64,000 bases of DNA from Blastocatellia bacterium. Its GTDB lineage: Bacteria > Acidobacteriota > Blastocatellia > Pyrinomonadales > Pyrinomonadaceae. The stretch lies in assembly GCA_003168335.1 (NCBI GenBank), contig PMSM01000013.1, positions 341,863-405,862 on the forward strand, in the 5' to 3' direction. The notes below the pieces were generated by a model. That model was not told the DNA's origin and ran no database searches. It saw only the letters and a list, made by a program, of their open reading frames with translations. Positions 28,393-37,307 of this stretch are shown here, piece after piece (the first letter of the stretch is position 1; each line of letters opens with the position of its first letter). The translations under genes and the position numbers were made by a program.

Positions 28393-29964
28393 CTAGGGGT
28401 TCGGCTGCCGATTCGTTGGCAGCGTGATCGTGAACGTGGTGCCTTCGCCCACTTTCGATTTTACCGAGATCGTTCCGTCATGATCATCGACGGCTTTCCT
28501 GACGATCGCCAACCCGAGACCGGTCCCCGTCTCTTTGGTTGAATAGTATGGCTCGAACACTTTTGAGATATCTTCCGGGGCTATCCCACGGCCGCTGTCG
28601 ACCACGTCAATGCGCACCCGGCGGCCATCGTCCTCGCTCGACAAAACCACGGATAGCTTACCACCGCTGCCGTCCATCGCCTGGAAGCCGTTGATAATCA
28701 GGTTAGTCAACGCCGAGCGCAGCGATTCGGCGTCAGCCATTACCGGCGGAACGTCGCCCTGTTTGTCAACGCGAGCTTCGACATTACTTTCGGCAGCCTG
28801 AACTTCAAAGATGCGTATCGCGTCACAGGCGGCGGCGTACAAATCGAGCGGCTGCAGCTCGAGCTTGGCCGGACGAGAATAGTTTAGGAACTCCGTGATC
28901 CGACTATTGATACGCGCAACTTCCAACTTTAGTTGTTTAGTCAGGCGGTTGAATTTCTCCTGCTTGTCCGGATCGGTCGGGGCGAATGTGGCGCGTAAGT
29001 GATCGAGGGTCAGGTTTATGTAGTTCAGCGGATTTCTGATTTCGTGCGCAATGGCCGAAGCCAATCGACTTACCACCACGGCCTTCTCGGCATTGTAAAG
29101 TTGCGCTTCGAGTTCGCGCGTGCGACCGAGCTTGACGGTCATCTCATTGAACAGTTCAGTGAGCTCTCCCATTTCGTCGTGGCGTCCACGGGTCGGAACC
29201 TGAAAAGAAAAGTCTCCGCCGGCGACCCGACGGGCGCCGATTGACAAGAACTTGATCGGGCGGGTGAAGCGCCAGACTACAATCGCGGTCAAGCACGTGG
29301 TGACCAGTAGTACTGCCAGGGTGTAAAGCAACGATTGTTGGGCCTGGCGTTTCAAGAGCAGGTTTAGCGTGTTCGCTGAATCGAGCACGACCACAACGTA
29401 GCGCCGCCCTATGTTCGTTTCCACCGGGAAGTAAAACGCACCAGCGTTGCCCCGATGATGCGGCATGATCGTCATGCCCTCAGGCAGCGGCGTACTATCA
29501 GGAGGGAGTTCGATTGCGCTGTTCAGCGGCGGCAGGGAAATGTCCTTCACTTGTACCCAACGAATGGATTTATCCGGATTCTCTCGGGGCACCTGATTCT
29601 GATCCAGACTGTCCTTGATATTTCCCTGCTCGTCAACGATGAGCACGTTCTTCACGAGGTCGGCCTGCTCGCCGAGTAGAGGCTGCTTCGCCTGCTCACG
29701 CATCTGATCCAGATACAAGCCGCTGGAGAGGCTCTTCACGCCGAGAGTGACGCCGGCCATGATGGCTTGTTGTTGCTCGATAATGAATTGCGTGTTGCTG
29801 CGCACTGAACGCAGATTCACGTAGTACTGAACGCTCAGGGTAAGCATCAACAGCGCTGCCAGCAGCAGCAAGAGGCGAACGCGGAAGCTGTTTAGCAATC
29901 TCGACAAGTTATTCTTGTGGCAAGCAAAATCCGCGCCAAACTGCAGAAAAGTAGCTCGACCCAC
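28393..29964 (-). CDS. membrane sensor histidine kinase
   Basis: Up to 523 residues; GTG 29964 opens the frame, and a slightly later start is possible. TM1 is about 29-47 and TM2 about 211-232, enclosing a periplasmic sensor of about 160 residues with PAS/dCache-like features (VKNVLIVDEQGNIKDSL, GAFYFPVETNIGRRYVVVVL). HAMP spans 233-285. DHp carries His307 in SAIAHEIRNPLNYINL. The HATPase domain has N (LTNLIINGFQAM), DSGRGIAP and GTGLGLAIVRK boxes. This is a NtrB/ZraS-type kinase partnered with the NtrC-family regulator downstream. The ligand is unknown. A partial REP overlaps its stop-codon region. Confidence 0.93.
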   Translation of the reverse strand: MGRATFLQFGADFACHKNNLSRLLNSFRVRLLLLLAALLMLTLSVQYYVNLRSVRSNTQFIIEQQQAIMAGVTLGVKSLSSGLYLDQMREQAKQPLLGEQADLVKNVLIVDEQGNIKDSLDQNQVPRENPDKSIRWVQVKDISLPPLNSAIELPPDSTPLPEGMTIMPHHRGNAGAFYFPVETNIGRRYVVVVLDSANTLNLLLKRQAQQSLLYTLAVLLVTTCLTAIVVWRFTRPIKFLSIGARRVAGGDFSFQVPTRGRHDEMGELTELFNEMTVKLGRTRELEAQLYNAEKAVVVSRLASAIAHEIRNPLNYINLTLDHLRATFAPTDPDKQEKFNRLTKQLKLEVARINSRITEFLNYSRPAKLELQPLDLYAAACDAIRIFEVQAAESNVEARVDKQGDVPPVMADAESLRSALTNLIINGFQAMDGSGGKLSVVLSSEDDGRRVRIDVVDSGRGIAPEDISKVFEPYYSTKETGTGLGLAIVRKAVDDHDGTISVKSKVGEGTTFTITLPTNRQPNP

Positions 29965-30256
29965 CTATAATTTTGGGTTGCCGTTTCCTTAAGCTGATGT
30001 TATAGTCGGCTCGGCCTCAAAGCAAACTTCCCAGCAGAGGCTGCCCCCGGGATTGAATCCCGTCTCACGTTACGGTTAGCGGTGGAATTAGAACTTGGGA
30101 GTTTGGTTGCAGGAATTTTGAGCGCCCTTAAGGGTTCAGAGCTTACATAGGACGAGCAACGCACGTCGCCCCTCGACGCGCAAATCAAAGCAGCGAGAGT
30201 TTCATTCAGTTCCGCCTCGATCTTGCGATAGTATTTTGTTAACGAGGGAGTTGCCG
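29965..30256. other. divergent intergenic region, no gene seen
   Basis: 292 bases between the kinase gene and the transpeptidase gene. GGGATTGAATCCC and TGAGCGCCC-like pieces were inspected for tRNA structure, but no cloverleaf could be formed. It must contain two divergent promoters, which I could not assign confidently. Confidence 0.5.
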
Positions 30257-31939
30257 ATGAATCTTAAAAGTTCCCCCAGGGTCGCACGTGTTGCATTTAG
30301 CCTCTTCATCCTCTTCGCACTAATTGGTTCACTTACAATTGAAACTTCGGCACGCGGAAGGCATCCGCGGGGCCGCGCTGCCCGCAGAACTACAGCCAGA
30401 GATACGCGCGGCGGGAAGGTATCCAGACGCGAGCGCAGGCAGTTGGCGCGTGCCGGCCGCCGCGGTGGTCGCGTACATTTATCGAAACGAGAAATGCGCG
30501 CCGAGCGCCAACGCGATGCGCGTGACCAGGCCTCATATATGGCCAAGCTCGAAAAGCGTGCCGGTCACAAGCTGAGCAAGCGCGAGCGCGCGGCAGAGAT
30601 GCGCCGTTTCGGATCGAAGCACCGCCGTGAGCTTGAAGAAGCGCGTCGTCGCGCGGAAGCCGCGCGGCAGGCAGCGATTGCCAGACAACGTGCCATCGAC
30701 GAGGGTATGCGCAACGAAGTCGAGGCGAATATCGCCAAAGACAATACAGTGGGCGAGGATCTGGAAGTGCGCAACGCGGCGATCGCGGCCCTCGGTCACC
30801 ATGCCGGCACCGTCGTCGTGATGGATCCGAAGACCGGACGCATTTACACGGTCGTTAACCAGGAGTGGGCGCTTCGTCGCGGCTTCAAACCCTGCTCTAC
30901 AATAAAACTGGTTACGGGTGTCGCCGGCTTGTGCGAGAAGGTTATTCAGCCGATCGAAACTGTCAGCGATGGCAGTAATTATCGTATTGACCTGACGGAT
31001 GCGCTGGCTTATTCAAACAATTCTTACTTCCAACACGTAGGCGGCGAGGTCGGTTTCGACAAGATGGTGTCCTATGCTCGCGAGTTGGGCCTGGGTGAAA
31101 AAACCGGAATTAACTACGTCAACGAATCTCCCGGGAAGGTGCCGCTATTCAAATCGGGGTACGCGGTAAACCATATGAGTTCCCATGGAGACGATTTCGA
31201 AGTCACCGCGATTCAGTTAGCGTCCCTCGTCTCGGCGATGTCGAATGGCGGCAAATTGCTGGTGCCTCACGTACCGCGAACGGTTGAAGAGAACTCGAAG
31301 TTTAAGACCGAGGTTCGCCGCCAAATCAACATCACCAATGAAGCCTGGAAGCGCATGGTTCCCGGAATGATCGGCGCCGTTAACTACGGCTCTGGCAGGA
31401 AAGCGTATCGCCCCGAACAAACCGTCGCCGGAAAGACCGGTACTTGCATCGGACAGGGATCGTGGCTGGGGCTGTTCACTTCTTACGCTCCGGTCGTCAA
31501 TCCGCGTCTGACCGTGGTGGTGATCACGCGTGGGACGGATGCGCATGGACACCTGCCCGCGGCAGTTGCCGGCAATATCTATCGGGCCCTCAGTCCACGC
31601 TTTGCCCCGCAGATCAATTTCCAGGTCGCCGAAGGTCCGGACGACGAAGCGACGCCTAACGGCGCGCGCGACAAGAAAGCAGCCGCCCTGAATGAAGAGG
31701 CCAAGGAAACAAAAGCCGCGACGGATGCCGAGGAAAATAGCGATGATGCTGCCGACGCCGCAAACTCAGGGAAACCGAATCCAAATGCCAATAACGCACC
31801 GGCAAGTGATAAGAGCAAGGTGAAGGCTACTTCGATGCCGATCGAAGGCAAGCCAAAGGCACCGGCTAAGGCTCCGGCAAAGACGGGCACGAATAACACC
31901 AACGACGGGCGCCCGCGGCGAATTCAACCGAACCAGTAG
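30257..31939 (+). CDS. penicillin-binding protein, transpeptidase domain
   Basis: 560 residues from ATG 30257, with GAGGGAG six bases upstream. A signal/anchor segment (RVAFSLFILFALIGSLTIET) is followed by about 120 strongly basic, helix-forming residues (RRERRQLARAGRRGGR, LEEARRRAEAARQAA). The transpeptidase domain comes next: S214-T-I-K217 (SXXK), SNN at 253-255, and KTGT at 393-396. These three motifs define a penicillin-binding DD-transpeptidase. A low-complexity Ala/Asp/Lys C-terminal tail ends the protein. There is no glycosyltransferase domain, so it is class-B-like in content. The Arg-rich segment may bind wall polymers or nucleic acid, which is speculation. A terminator follows. Confidence 0.9.
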   Translation: MNLKSSPRVARVAFSLFILFALIGSLTIETSARGRHPRGRAARRTTARDTRGGKVSRRERRQLARAGRRGGRVHLSKREMRAERQRDARDQASYMAKLEKRAGHKLSKRERAAEMRRFGSKHRRELEEARRRAEAARQAAIARQRAIDEGMRNEVEANIAKDNTVGEDLEVRNAAIAALGHHAGTVVVMDPKTGRIYTVVNQEWALRRGFKPCSTIKLVTGVAGLCEKVIQPIETVSDGSNYRIDLTDALAYSNNSYFQHVGGEVGFDKMVSYARELGLGEKTGINYVNESPGKVPLFKSGYAVNHMSSHGDDFEVTAIQLASLVSAMSNGGKLLVPHVPRTVEENSKFKTEVRRQINITNEAWKRMVPGMIGAVNYGSGRKAYRPEQTVAGKTGTCIGQGSWLGLFTSYAPVVNPRLTVVVITRGTDAHGHLPAAVAGNIYRALSPRFAPQINFQVAEGPDDEATPNGARDKKAAALNEEAKETKAATDAEENSDDAADAANSGKPNPNANNAPASDKSKVKATSMPIEGKPKAPAKAPAKTGTNNTNDGRPRRIQPNQ

Positions 31940-31987
31940 TGACACGCTGCCAAGGTCAACTGCCGGTTTCACGACGATTGAAGTGAT

Positions 31988-32027
31988 GCCGAACTCTCGT
32001 GGTCTCTTGCGAGAGTTCGGCTTTTTT
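31988..32027 (+). terminator. rho-independent terminator after the transpeptidase gene
   Basis: GCCGAACTCTCG (31988-31999) and CGAGAGTTCGGC (32010-32021) form a perfect 12-base stem with a 10-base loop, followed by TTTTTT. Confidence 0.93.
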
Positions 32028-32285
32028 GATGCGATGTTGCAACGGCGGTCGCCGGCGCAGATTAAGGCTTGACACACGACGGCTCTTGCCCTGATTATTG
32101 CCGCTTCGCTTCTGGCTTTTGATTCCCGAACGAGTTTACAATCCAGCGGTCATCTAAGCGACCGACAACGAGCGGCTTACGAATTGCATCTCAAACGGGC
32201 GGTGTGAAGGAGCCGGGCAACTTTGGGCCAGATTGCATTAGACAGTTGTAAGAAGGAATCGAATCGGAGGCTTGAAGCAAAACCA
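32028..32285. other. leader region of the secreted TPR-like gene
   Basis: 258 bases after the terminator (346 gene-free bases in all, 31940-32285). CGGAGG occurs at about 32264-32269, roughly 16 bases before the chosen ATG. No repeat or RNA gene was recognised; short hydrophobic-less frames here are not convincing. Confidence 0.45.
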
Positions 32286-33383
32286 ATGAAACGGACAATC
32301 ATATTAACGGCAGTTGCTGTCATGTTGGCAGCTTTTGCTGCGCCGGCGTTGGCCCAGACGAAAGAGTGCAATGACGAGAATAAGGCCGCGTGGTATGACA
32401 CTTTTCTTAAGAACTACAAAGGGGATCCACCTCAGCAGAAGATTGCTTACGACGCCGCCAAGCTGTATTTGACTTCATGTCCTGAAGATCCGGCTGACCA
32501 GTATGCCGCCTTCATGAAGAACAAGTTTGTCACTATCTATGAAGCTATGACTGCTGGCGTGACAATTAAGAAGCAGTTCGAAGACGCCTTTAAACAGAAG
32601 AACTATGCTGACCAGATCAGGCTGGGAAAGCAGATAGTAGTTTCCGAACCAGACAACTCGGCCGTATACATAATCATGGGTCTCGCTGGGTTGGGTGATG
32701 CCTCTCTTCTCAATGACTCAGCCGAATTCGCAAAAAAGGCGATTGCGATGATCGAGACAGGAAAGCCCGTCGCGCCTTTATTCGACTCAAAGGACAAGGC
32801 CCTGGCCGCGCTTAACTATGTGATTGCGAAAGCCAATCTCAAAACCGCGCCGGGGGATGCGATTCCCTACTTGTTGAAAGCAGCCCGCTATGAGAGCGAC
32901 CTGAAAAAGAATCCACAGGTTTATCTCGATCTCGCCGCGGCGTACAACGATGGGCCGCGCGCTAAGCAGTCCGAGGCCTACAAGATTTATCTGGACAAGC
33001 CAGAGAGTCCAGAGAGCAAGCTGGCCCTGGCGAACATCAACCAGATCATTGATCGGCAAATCGACGCCCTGGCTCGGGCGACAGCGCTGGCGACCAACGC
33101 CGCAGACAAGAAAAGCGTTATGGACGCCCTCACTGAGATTTATAAAGATCGAAACAAATCAGATGCCGGGCTGAACGAGCTGGTGGCTAATGTTCTTTCC
33201 AAGCCCTTACCTGATATTCCGACGCCGTTGACTTCGTTGCCGACCACGCCGGCGTCATCTACTCCGGCAACGAGTGGAACGCCCGGAATGACCGGAGGCA
33301 CCCAGACTGCGGGAGGCGCAAAGCCCGCCGCGAGTCCCACGCCGTCAAACAAAAAGCCGCGGTCAAATCACAGCCGAGGCTGA
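32286..33383 (+). CDS. exported TPR-like protein of unknown function
   Basis: 365 residues from ATG 32286, chosen because it begins a clean signal peptide (MKRTIILTAVAVMLAAFAA, cleavage after PALAQ). The body is alpha-helical with tetratricopeptide-like pairs (YADQIRLGKQIVVSEPDN, DAIPYLLKAARYESDLKKNP). It ends in a Thr/Pro/Gly-rich disordered tail (PATSGTPGMTGGTQTAGG) and a basic end. No catalytic motif is seen. It is followed closely by the RNase III gene. Confidence 0.78.
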   Translation: MKRTIILTAVAVMLAAFAAPALAQTKECNDENKAAWYDTFLKNYKGDPPQQKIAYDAAKLYLTSCPEDPADQYAAFMKNKFVTIYEAMTAGVTIKKQFEDAFKQKNYADQIRLGKQIVVSEPDNSAVYIIMGLAGLGDASLLNDSAEFAKKAIAMIETGKPVAPLFDSKDKALAALNYVIAKANLKTAPGDAIPYLLKAARYESDLKKNPQVYLDLAAAYNDGPRAKQSEAYKIYLDKPESPESKLALANINQIIDRQIDALARATALATNAADKKSVMDALTEIYKDRNKSDAGLNELVANVLSKPLPDIPTPLTSLPTTPASSTPATSGTPGMTGGTQTAGGAKPAASPTPSNKKPRSNHSRG

Positions 33384-33498
33384 TCGGACTGAGTCGGTGC
33401 CGGCGGCCACAAAACCGCACGCGTAGCGCTTTGATCTTTAACGCCGATTGCATCGTCACTTCGACGCTGCCTTCGGCGTTTTGCTAGAATCGGCTTTC

Positions 33499-34224
33499 GT
33501 GAAAACTTCCGAGCTGCAACAACCTGACGAGCTTGAGGAAATCCTGGGCTATCGCTTCCAGGATAGTGCGCTACTGGCACAGGCGATGACCCATCGCTCC
33601 TGGGCGCACGAACAAGTGTCACCGCACGCACAACACGACGCGCGCTCTTTGCACAACGAGGCGCTTGAATTTCTCGGAGATTCTATTCTCGGCCTGATTG
33701 TGGCCGACTATCTTTTCAAAGCGTCTCCAGGGGCCAGCGAGGGCGAATTGTCGCGGATGAAGCATCGACTGGTCAGCGAGCCGACGCTGGCAAAGGCGTC
33801 GAATGAATTGCGGCTCGGCGAGTTCGTGCGGTTTGGTCGCGGGGAAGAGAAGAGCGGCGGCCGGGGCAAGCACGCCCTGTTGGCCGATGTCTTCGAAGCG
33901 GTAACGGGGGCGATCTTTCTGGACGGCGGATTAGAGGCAGCGACGAATTTTGTCGAACTGGCGCTGGGCGAAGAGTTGCGCGCTGCCGATCCGATTGCCG
34001 CGGCCGCGGCCGATCCAAAAACAACTTTGCAGGAGAAGCTGCAGGCGACTCGTCAACCTGGACCGCAGTACACGGTCATCGAAACACTTGGGCCGCCTCA
34101 CCGGCGCATGTTTCATGTCGAGCTGAAGTGGAACGGCGGCGCCGCGCGGGGTGAAGGTCCAACCATCAAAGCCGCGGAAGCAGCCGCGGCGCAGGCAGCC
34201 TTGAAACAAATGGAAAGCGAGTAA
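33499..34224 (+). CDS. rnc: ribonuclease III
   Basis: 241 residues from GTG 33499; TTG 33448 would add 17 residues without family support. The RNase III domain carries the signature NEALEFLGDSI with catalytic Glu and Asp, and later DVFEAVTGAIFLDGG with the second metal-binding Asp/Glu pair. The C-terminal double-stranded RNA-binding domain runs from TTLQEKLQATRQPGPQY to AEAAAAQAALKQME. It cleaves double-stranded RNA in rRNA processing and mRNA decay. Signal peptidase I follows 46 bases later, a common rnc-lep pairing. Confidence 0.95.
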   Translation: MKTSELQQPDELEEILGYRFQDSALLAQAMTHRSWAHEQVSPHAQHDARSLHNEALEFLGDSILGLIVADYLFKASPGASEGELSRMKHRLVSEPTLAKASNELRLGEFVRFGRGEEKSGGRGKHALLADVFEAVTGAIFLDGGLEAATNFVELALGEELRAADPIAAAAADPKTTLQEKLQATRQPGPQYTVIETLGPPHRRMFHVELKWNGGAARGEGPTIKAAEAAAAQAALKQMESE

Positions 34225-34270
34225 CTCAAATCTAAGGCTGGCTTGACCATGACGCTGGCCAACCTCTACG

Positions 34271-35179
34271 ATGTCCGCAATGAACGAATCAGCGATTACG
34301 ACCGAAGAAAAACCAACTGAGAAGGCCGGCGTGTTTACTTCTCCCTCGGTTAGATCCAGTGGTCGTGAGCATGACGCAACGGTTGAGGCGGAACCAGAGG
34401 GACCGCCCCGGAGCGTCATCCGGGAATACTTCGAATCCGCGGTGGTTACCGTGATCATGGCTTTGTTCGGGATGACGTTCATCGTGCAGGCCGTCAAAGT
34501 GCCCACCGGCTCGATGCAGAATACGATCACGGTCGGCGATCATCTGCTGGTTAACAAGTTCATTTTCGGTCCAGGTCCGCGATTACCCGTGCTGCCGCAG
34601 CGCGAGATCAAGCGGGGCGACATCATTGTCTTCAAGTATCCCGGCAACCCGTTTGACCCTGAACGCGATAAGCAGGACGACAATATTCCCTACAAAGTTA
34701 ATTATGTGAAGCGAGTTATCGGTTTGCCCGGCGACACGGTCGAAGTCAAGGGGCTGCGCGTTTACGTTAACGGCCAGCCGCTGCCGGAACACATCATCGT
34801 GGCGCAGAACATCAACGACAAGGCGCCGCTGGAAATCGTGGAGGACACCCCGCGCCAGGGCAACGAGTTGTACGATGTCTATTATTTTTCCAGGACCGTG
34901 GCGGCGGCGCGGCTGGGCCAGGACGTCAATTCGAGTCCCGATTTCCACTTTGCGGTCAATGGCAAGCCGGCAAAGGTTCCCGACAACTCTTACTTTGTGA
35001 TGGGTGATGATCGCGACAACAGTTTGGATGGCCGGGCCTGGGGTTTTGTGCCGCGCGAGCTGGTCATTGGTCGCGCCATGTTCGTCTACTGGTCCTATGA
35101 CGAGACTAAACTATTTAATGGCCCCCTCGATTTCTTCACCAACACGCGCTGGCGCCGCACTGGCACGATGGTGAAATAG
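34271..35179 (+). CDS. lepB: signal peptidase I
   Basis: 302 residues. An N-terminal cytoplasmic extension of about 50 residues precedes one membrane helix (SAVVTVIMALFGMTFIVQAV, 57-76). Catalytic Ser81 is in the box PTGSMQNTI, and catalytic Lys147 in VNYVKRVIGLPGD. Box E reads GDDRDNSLDGRAWGFV. It cleaves Sec signal peptides on the outer face of the inner membrane, which suits a window rich in exported proteins. It follows rnc and precedes the YihY-family gene at 19 bases. Confidence 0.95.
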   Translation: MSAMNESAITTEEKPTEKAGVFTSPSVRSSGREHDATVEAEPEGPPRSVIREYFESAVVTVIMALFGMTFIVQAVKVPTGSMQNTITVGDHLLVNKFIFGPGPRLPVLPQREIKRGDIIVFKYPGNPFDPERDKQDDNIPYKVNYVKRVIGLPGDTVEVKGLRVYVNGQPLPEHIIVAQNINDKAPLEIVEDTPRQGNELYDVYYFSRTVAAARLGQDVNSSPDFHFAVNGKPAKVPDNSYFVMGDDRDNSLDGRAWGFVPRELVIGRAMFVYWSYDETKLFNGPLDFFTNTRWRRTGTMVK

Positions 35180-35198
35180 TCCTGCGCGTGACGCCCCT

Positions 35199-36080
35199 GT
35201 GTTCAGGCTACTATTATCAAAGGATTTCTGGTGGCGCGTTTGGGCGCGAGCCGAAGAAGATGAAATCCTGGGCCGCGCCGCGCAACTGTCCTACTATTTC
35301 CTCCTCGCGCTCTTTCCGCTCCTACTTTTTCTGATTACTCTGTTTGGCTATTTGGATGGCGCGGGTTCTCAACTCCGTCATAAGCTCATCTCCTATCTGG
35401 GCACGGTCATGCCTGACTCCGCGGTGCATCTGGTCGTAGTGACTATCGATCAAGTCACTAACGCTCGCGGTGGAGGTAAGCTGTCATTCGGTTTGGCGGC
35501 GGCTTTGTGGGCCGCCTCGAGCGGACTGAACGCCCTTGCGCAGGCCCTTAACGCTGCCTACGACGTGGCCGAGACACGTCCCTGGTGGAAGGTGCGCCTG
35601 ATTTCCATGGCGCTCACGGTGGTCATCGCGGTGCTGATTGTTGCCGCCTTGCTGATTGTGCTTTACGGTGGCCGGCTCGGTCATTTTCTCGCCACGTTTA
35701 TTCACGAAGGGTACGCGTTCACCGCCGCCTGGAGAATTCTGCAATGGCCAATCGCGCTGGCGTTTGTCTTCATTGCTTTCTCACTTATTTACCAAGTCGC
35801 ACCCAACGTTTCTGCGAAGCGCCGCGGCGGGCGCCTACCGGCGTCCGATTACCGGCGCCGCTGGCTATCGCCCGGCGAGGCTATCGCAGTCATTTTGTGG
35901 TTGCTCGTAAGTTTAGGCTTCCGCTTCTACCTGCACTTTTTCAATTCATACAGCGCGACCTACGGATCGCTGGGCGCACTGATCATTTTGATGTTGTGGT
36001 TTTATCTGACTGGAGCTGCGATCCTTCTGGGCGGTGAAATCAACTGCGAGTTAGAAAGCAGCGAGCAGCCTTCGACTTAG
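35199..36080 (+). CDS. YihY/virulence factor BrkB family membrane protein
   Basis: 293 residues from GTG 35199, 19 bases after lepB. There are six predicted helices, including YYFLLALFPLLLFLITLFGY, LALTVVIAVLIVAALLIVLY and YGSLGALIILMLWFYLTG. The family signature LGRAAQLSYYFLLALFPLL and the closing GAAILLGGEINCELE are present. Function is not settled in the family; it was once mistaken for RNase BN. Confidence 0.92.
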   Translation: MFRLLLSKDFWWRVWARAEEDEILGRAAQLSYYFLLALFPLLLFLITLFGYLDGAGSQLRHKLISYLGTVMPDSAVHLVVVTIDQVTNARGGGKLSFGLAAALWAASSGLNALAQALNAAYDVAETRPWWKVRLISMALTVVIAVLIVAALLIVLYGGRLGHFLATFIHEGYAFTAAWRILQWPIALAFVFIAFSLIYQVAPNVSAKRRGGRLPASDYRRRWLSPGEAIAVILWLLVSLGFRFYLHFFNSYSATYGSLGALIILMLWFYLTGAAILLGGEINCELESSEQPST

Positions 36081-36187
36081 ATTGAAAGAAAGCTGACGAA
36101 GCGAGCCGCCGCCGTGCTCACATGTATGGGCGGAAGTTTTTTCGATTCCCAAATCGACCGGTTTTCGTGTAGGCTGATAGCCTGCGC

Positions 36188-36985
36188 ATGACCGAAAAGA
36201 TTCGCAAGGTACTCTCGTTCCCGTCTCCGGTTCCCGCTAAGGCGGACTATCAACGCGTCAAATCCAGTTACTCGACCCGCGAAATCAAACAACTGTTTGG
36301 TCTGAGCGAACGCACCGTGCGGCGTTGGACCGAAGCCGGAATTGTTCACGGCACGCCGGCCGGCGAAAGCGGAGACTTCACCTACGATTTTCAGGCGCTC
36401 ACCCTATTCCGGCGCATGCGTGAAATGCGGACGCAGGGTCTGACGATCAAGCAGATCGAAGCCGAGTTGCAGGGCCAGATGAGTTTGTTCAAGCCCGCGG
36501 GCGGACAGGTGTCCCGGTTACTGACTCCGTTTGAAGAAGCGCTCCTTTTGCATGAGCAAGGCGATGAGAAGGCGAGCGAGTTTTACGTCGAGGCGATCAA
36601 CGAAGGCGACAACATAGCGGAAGCCTATTGCAACCTGGGAATCATTGAGCTGGATCGCGCCAATACGATGGGCGCGCTCGAAAATTTCACGCAGTCTTTG
36701 AAGAATGACCCGCGCCACGTAGAAGCGCACTACAATCTGGCCAATCTTTATTACGACGCCGGCGACTTTCCCCTGGCCCGTTTGCATTACGAAGCCGCGA
36801 CGCAGATCGAGCCGAACTTTTCACTGGTTTATTACAACCTCGCCCTGGTTTATCACCGCCTGAATAATGTCTCTGCAGCAACTCAGTCCCTCAATCGATA
36901 TAAGGAACTGGAACCTGGCGATGAAGAGATTGAATTGGTCGATCAGCTTTTGAAAGCGATGGAAACCGGCCGGCCTGGCAACTAA
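36188..36985 (+). CDS. MerR-type HTH plus TPR protein
   Basis: 265 residues. A MerR-like winged helix (about 28-75: YSTREIKQLFGLSERTVRRW, then FQALTLFRRMREMRTQG) is followed by a short linker. Three to four tetratricopeptide repeats follow (AEAYCNLGIIELDRANTMGA, VEAHYNLANLYYDAGDFPLA, SLVYYNLALVYHRLNN). The HTH should bind DNA and the TPR array a protein partner. The combination suggests a regulator controlled by a protein interaction. No partner gene is evident; the gene stands alone. Confidence 0.82.
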   Translation: MTEKIRKVLSFPSPVPAKADYQRVKSSYSTREIKQLFGLSERTVRRWTEAGIVHGTPAGESGDFTYDFQALTLFRRMREMRTQGLTIKQIEAELQGQMSLFKPAGGQVSRLLTPFEEALLLHEQGDEKASEFYVEAINEGDNIAEAYCNLGIIELDRANTMGALENFTQSLKNDPRHVEAHYNLANLYYDAGDFPLARLHYEAATQIEPNFSLVYYNLALVYHRLNNVSAATQSLNRYKELEPGDEEIELVDQLLKAMETGRPGN

Positions 36986-37015
36986 CAGTCCGACTTTCCT
37001 GGGGCGGAATCTTAC

Positions 37016-37039
37016 CGCCTGATCCTCTCAGATCAGGCG
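37016..37039. terminator. hairpin between convergent genes
   Basis: CGCCTGAT (37016-37023) and ATCAGGCG (37032-37039) pair perfectly over 8 bases with an 8-base loop. It lies between the HTH-TPR gene and the small minus-strand gene. There is no T tract, so termination is only a guess. Confidence 0.4.
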
Positions 37040-37058
37040 AAGATTAGCGCGCTCCGAT

Positions 37059-37307
37059 CTACTCGCCCATCTGATCGTTTATGGACTTCAAGGCGCGTTC
37101 GAGCATGGTGCGATGAGCTGGGTTAGTGGCCCGGCTCAGTTGGCCCATGATGCGGGAGCGCGAGAGCCGCAAGGTTTCAAACTTTGCGCTACGGGCTCGC
37201 TCCTCGACGGTCGAAGCGCCCCGGTGGGCCCGGGCGTCGGCTGCTGCCTGCTGTCGCTCGAACACTTCTTCCGCCTGGCCGGCCAGGTCATCTCCATCCC
37301 ATGCCAT
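37059..37307 (-). CDS. small hypothetical protein
   Basis: 82 residues from ATG 37307, chosen for the strong GGAGGTG six bases upstream; the frame itself is open to 37409. The protein is helical and charged (DDLAGQAEEVFERQQAAADA, VEERARSAKFETLRLSRSRI) and ends TMLERALKSINDQMGE. It has no signal or membrane segment and is probably cytoplasmic. No family is recognised. Confidence 0.65.
   Translation of the reverse strand: MAWDGDDLAGQAEEVFERQQAAADARAHRGASTVEERARSAKFETLRLSRSRIMGQLSRATNPAHRTMLERALKSINDQMGE

Noticed and set aside
30040..30100. possible tRNA-like segment (GGGATTGAATCCC)
   Set aside because: No acceptor, anticodon or D arms could be fitted around it.
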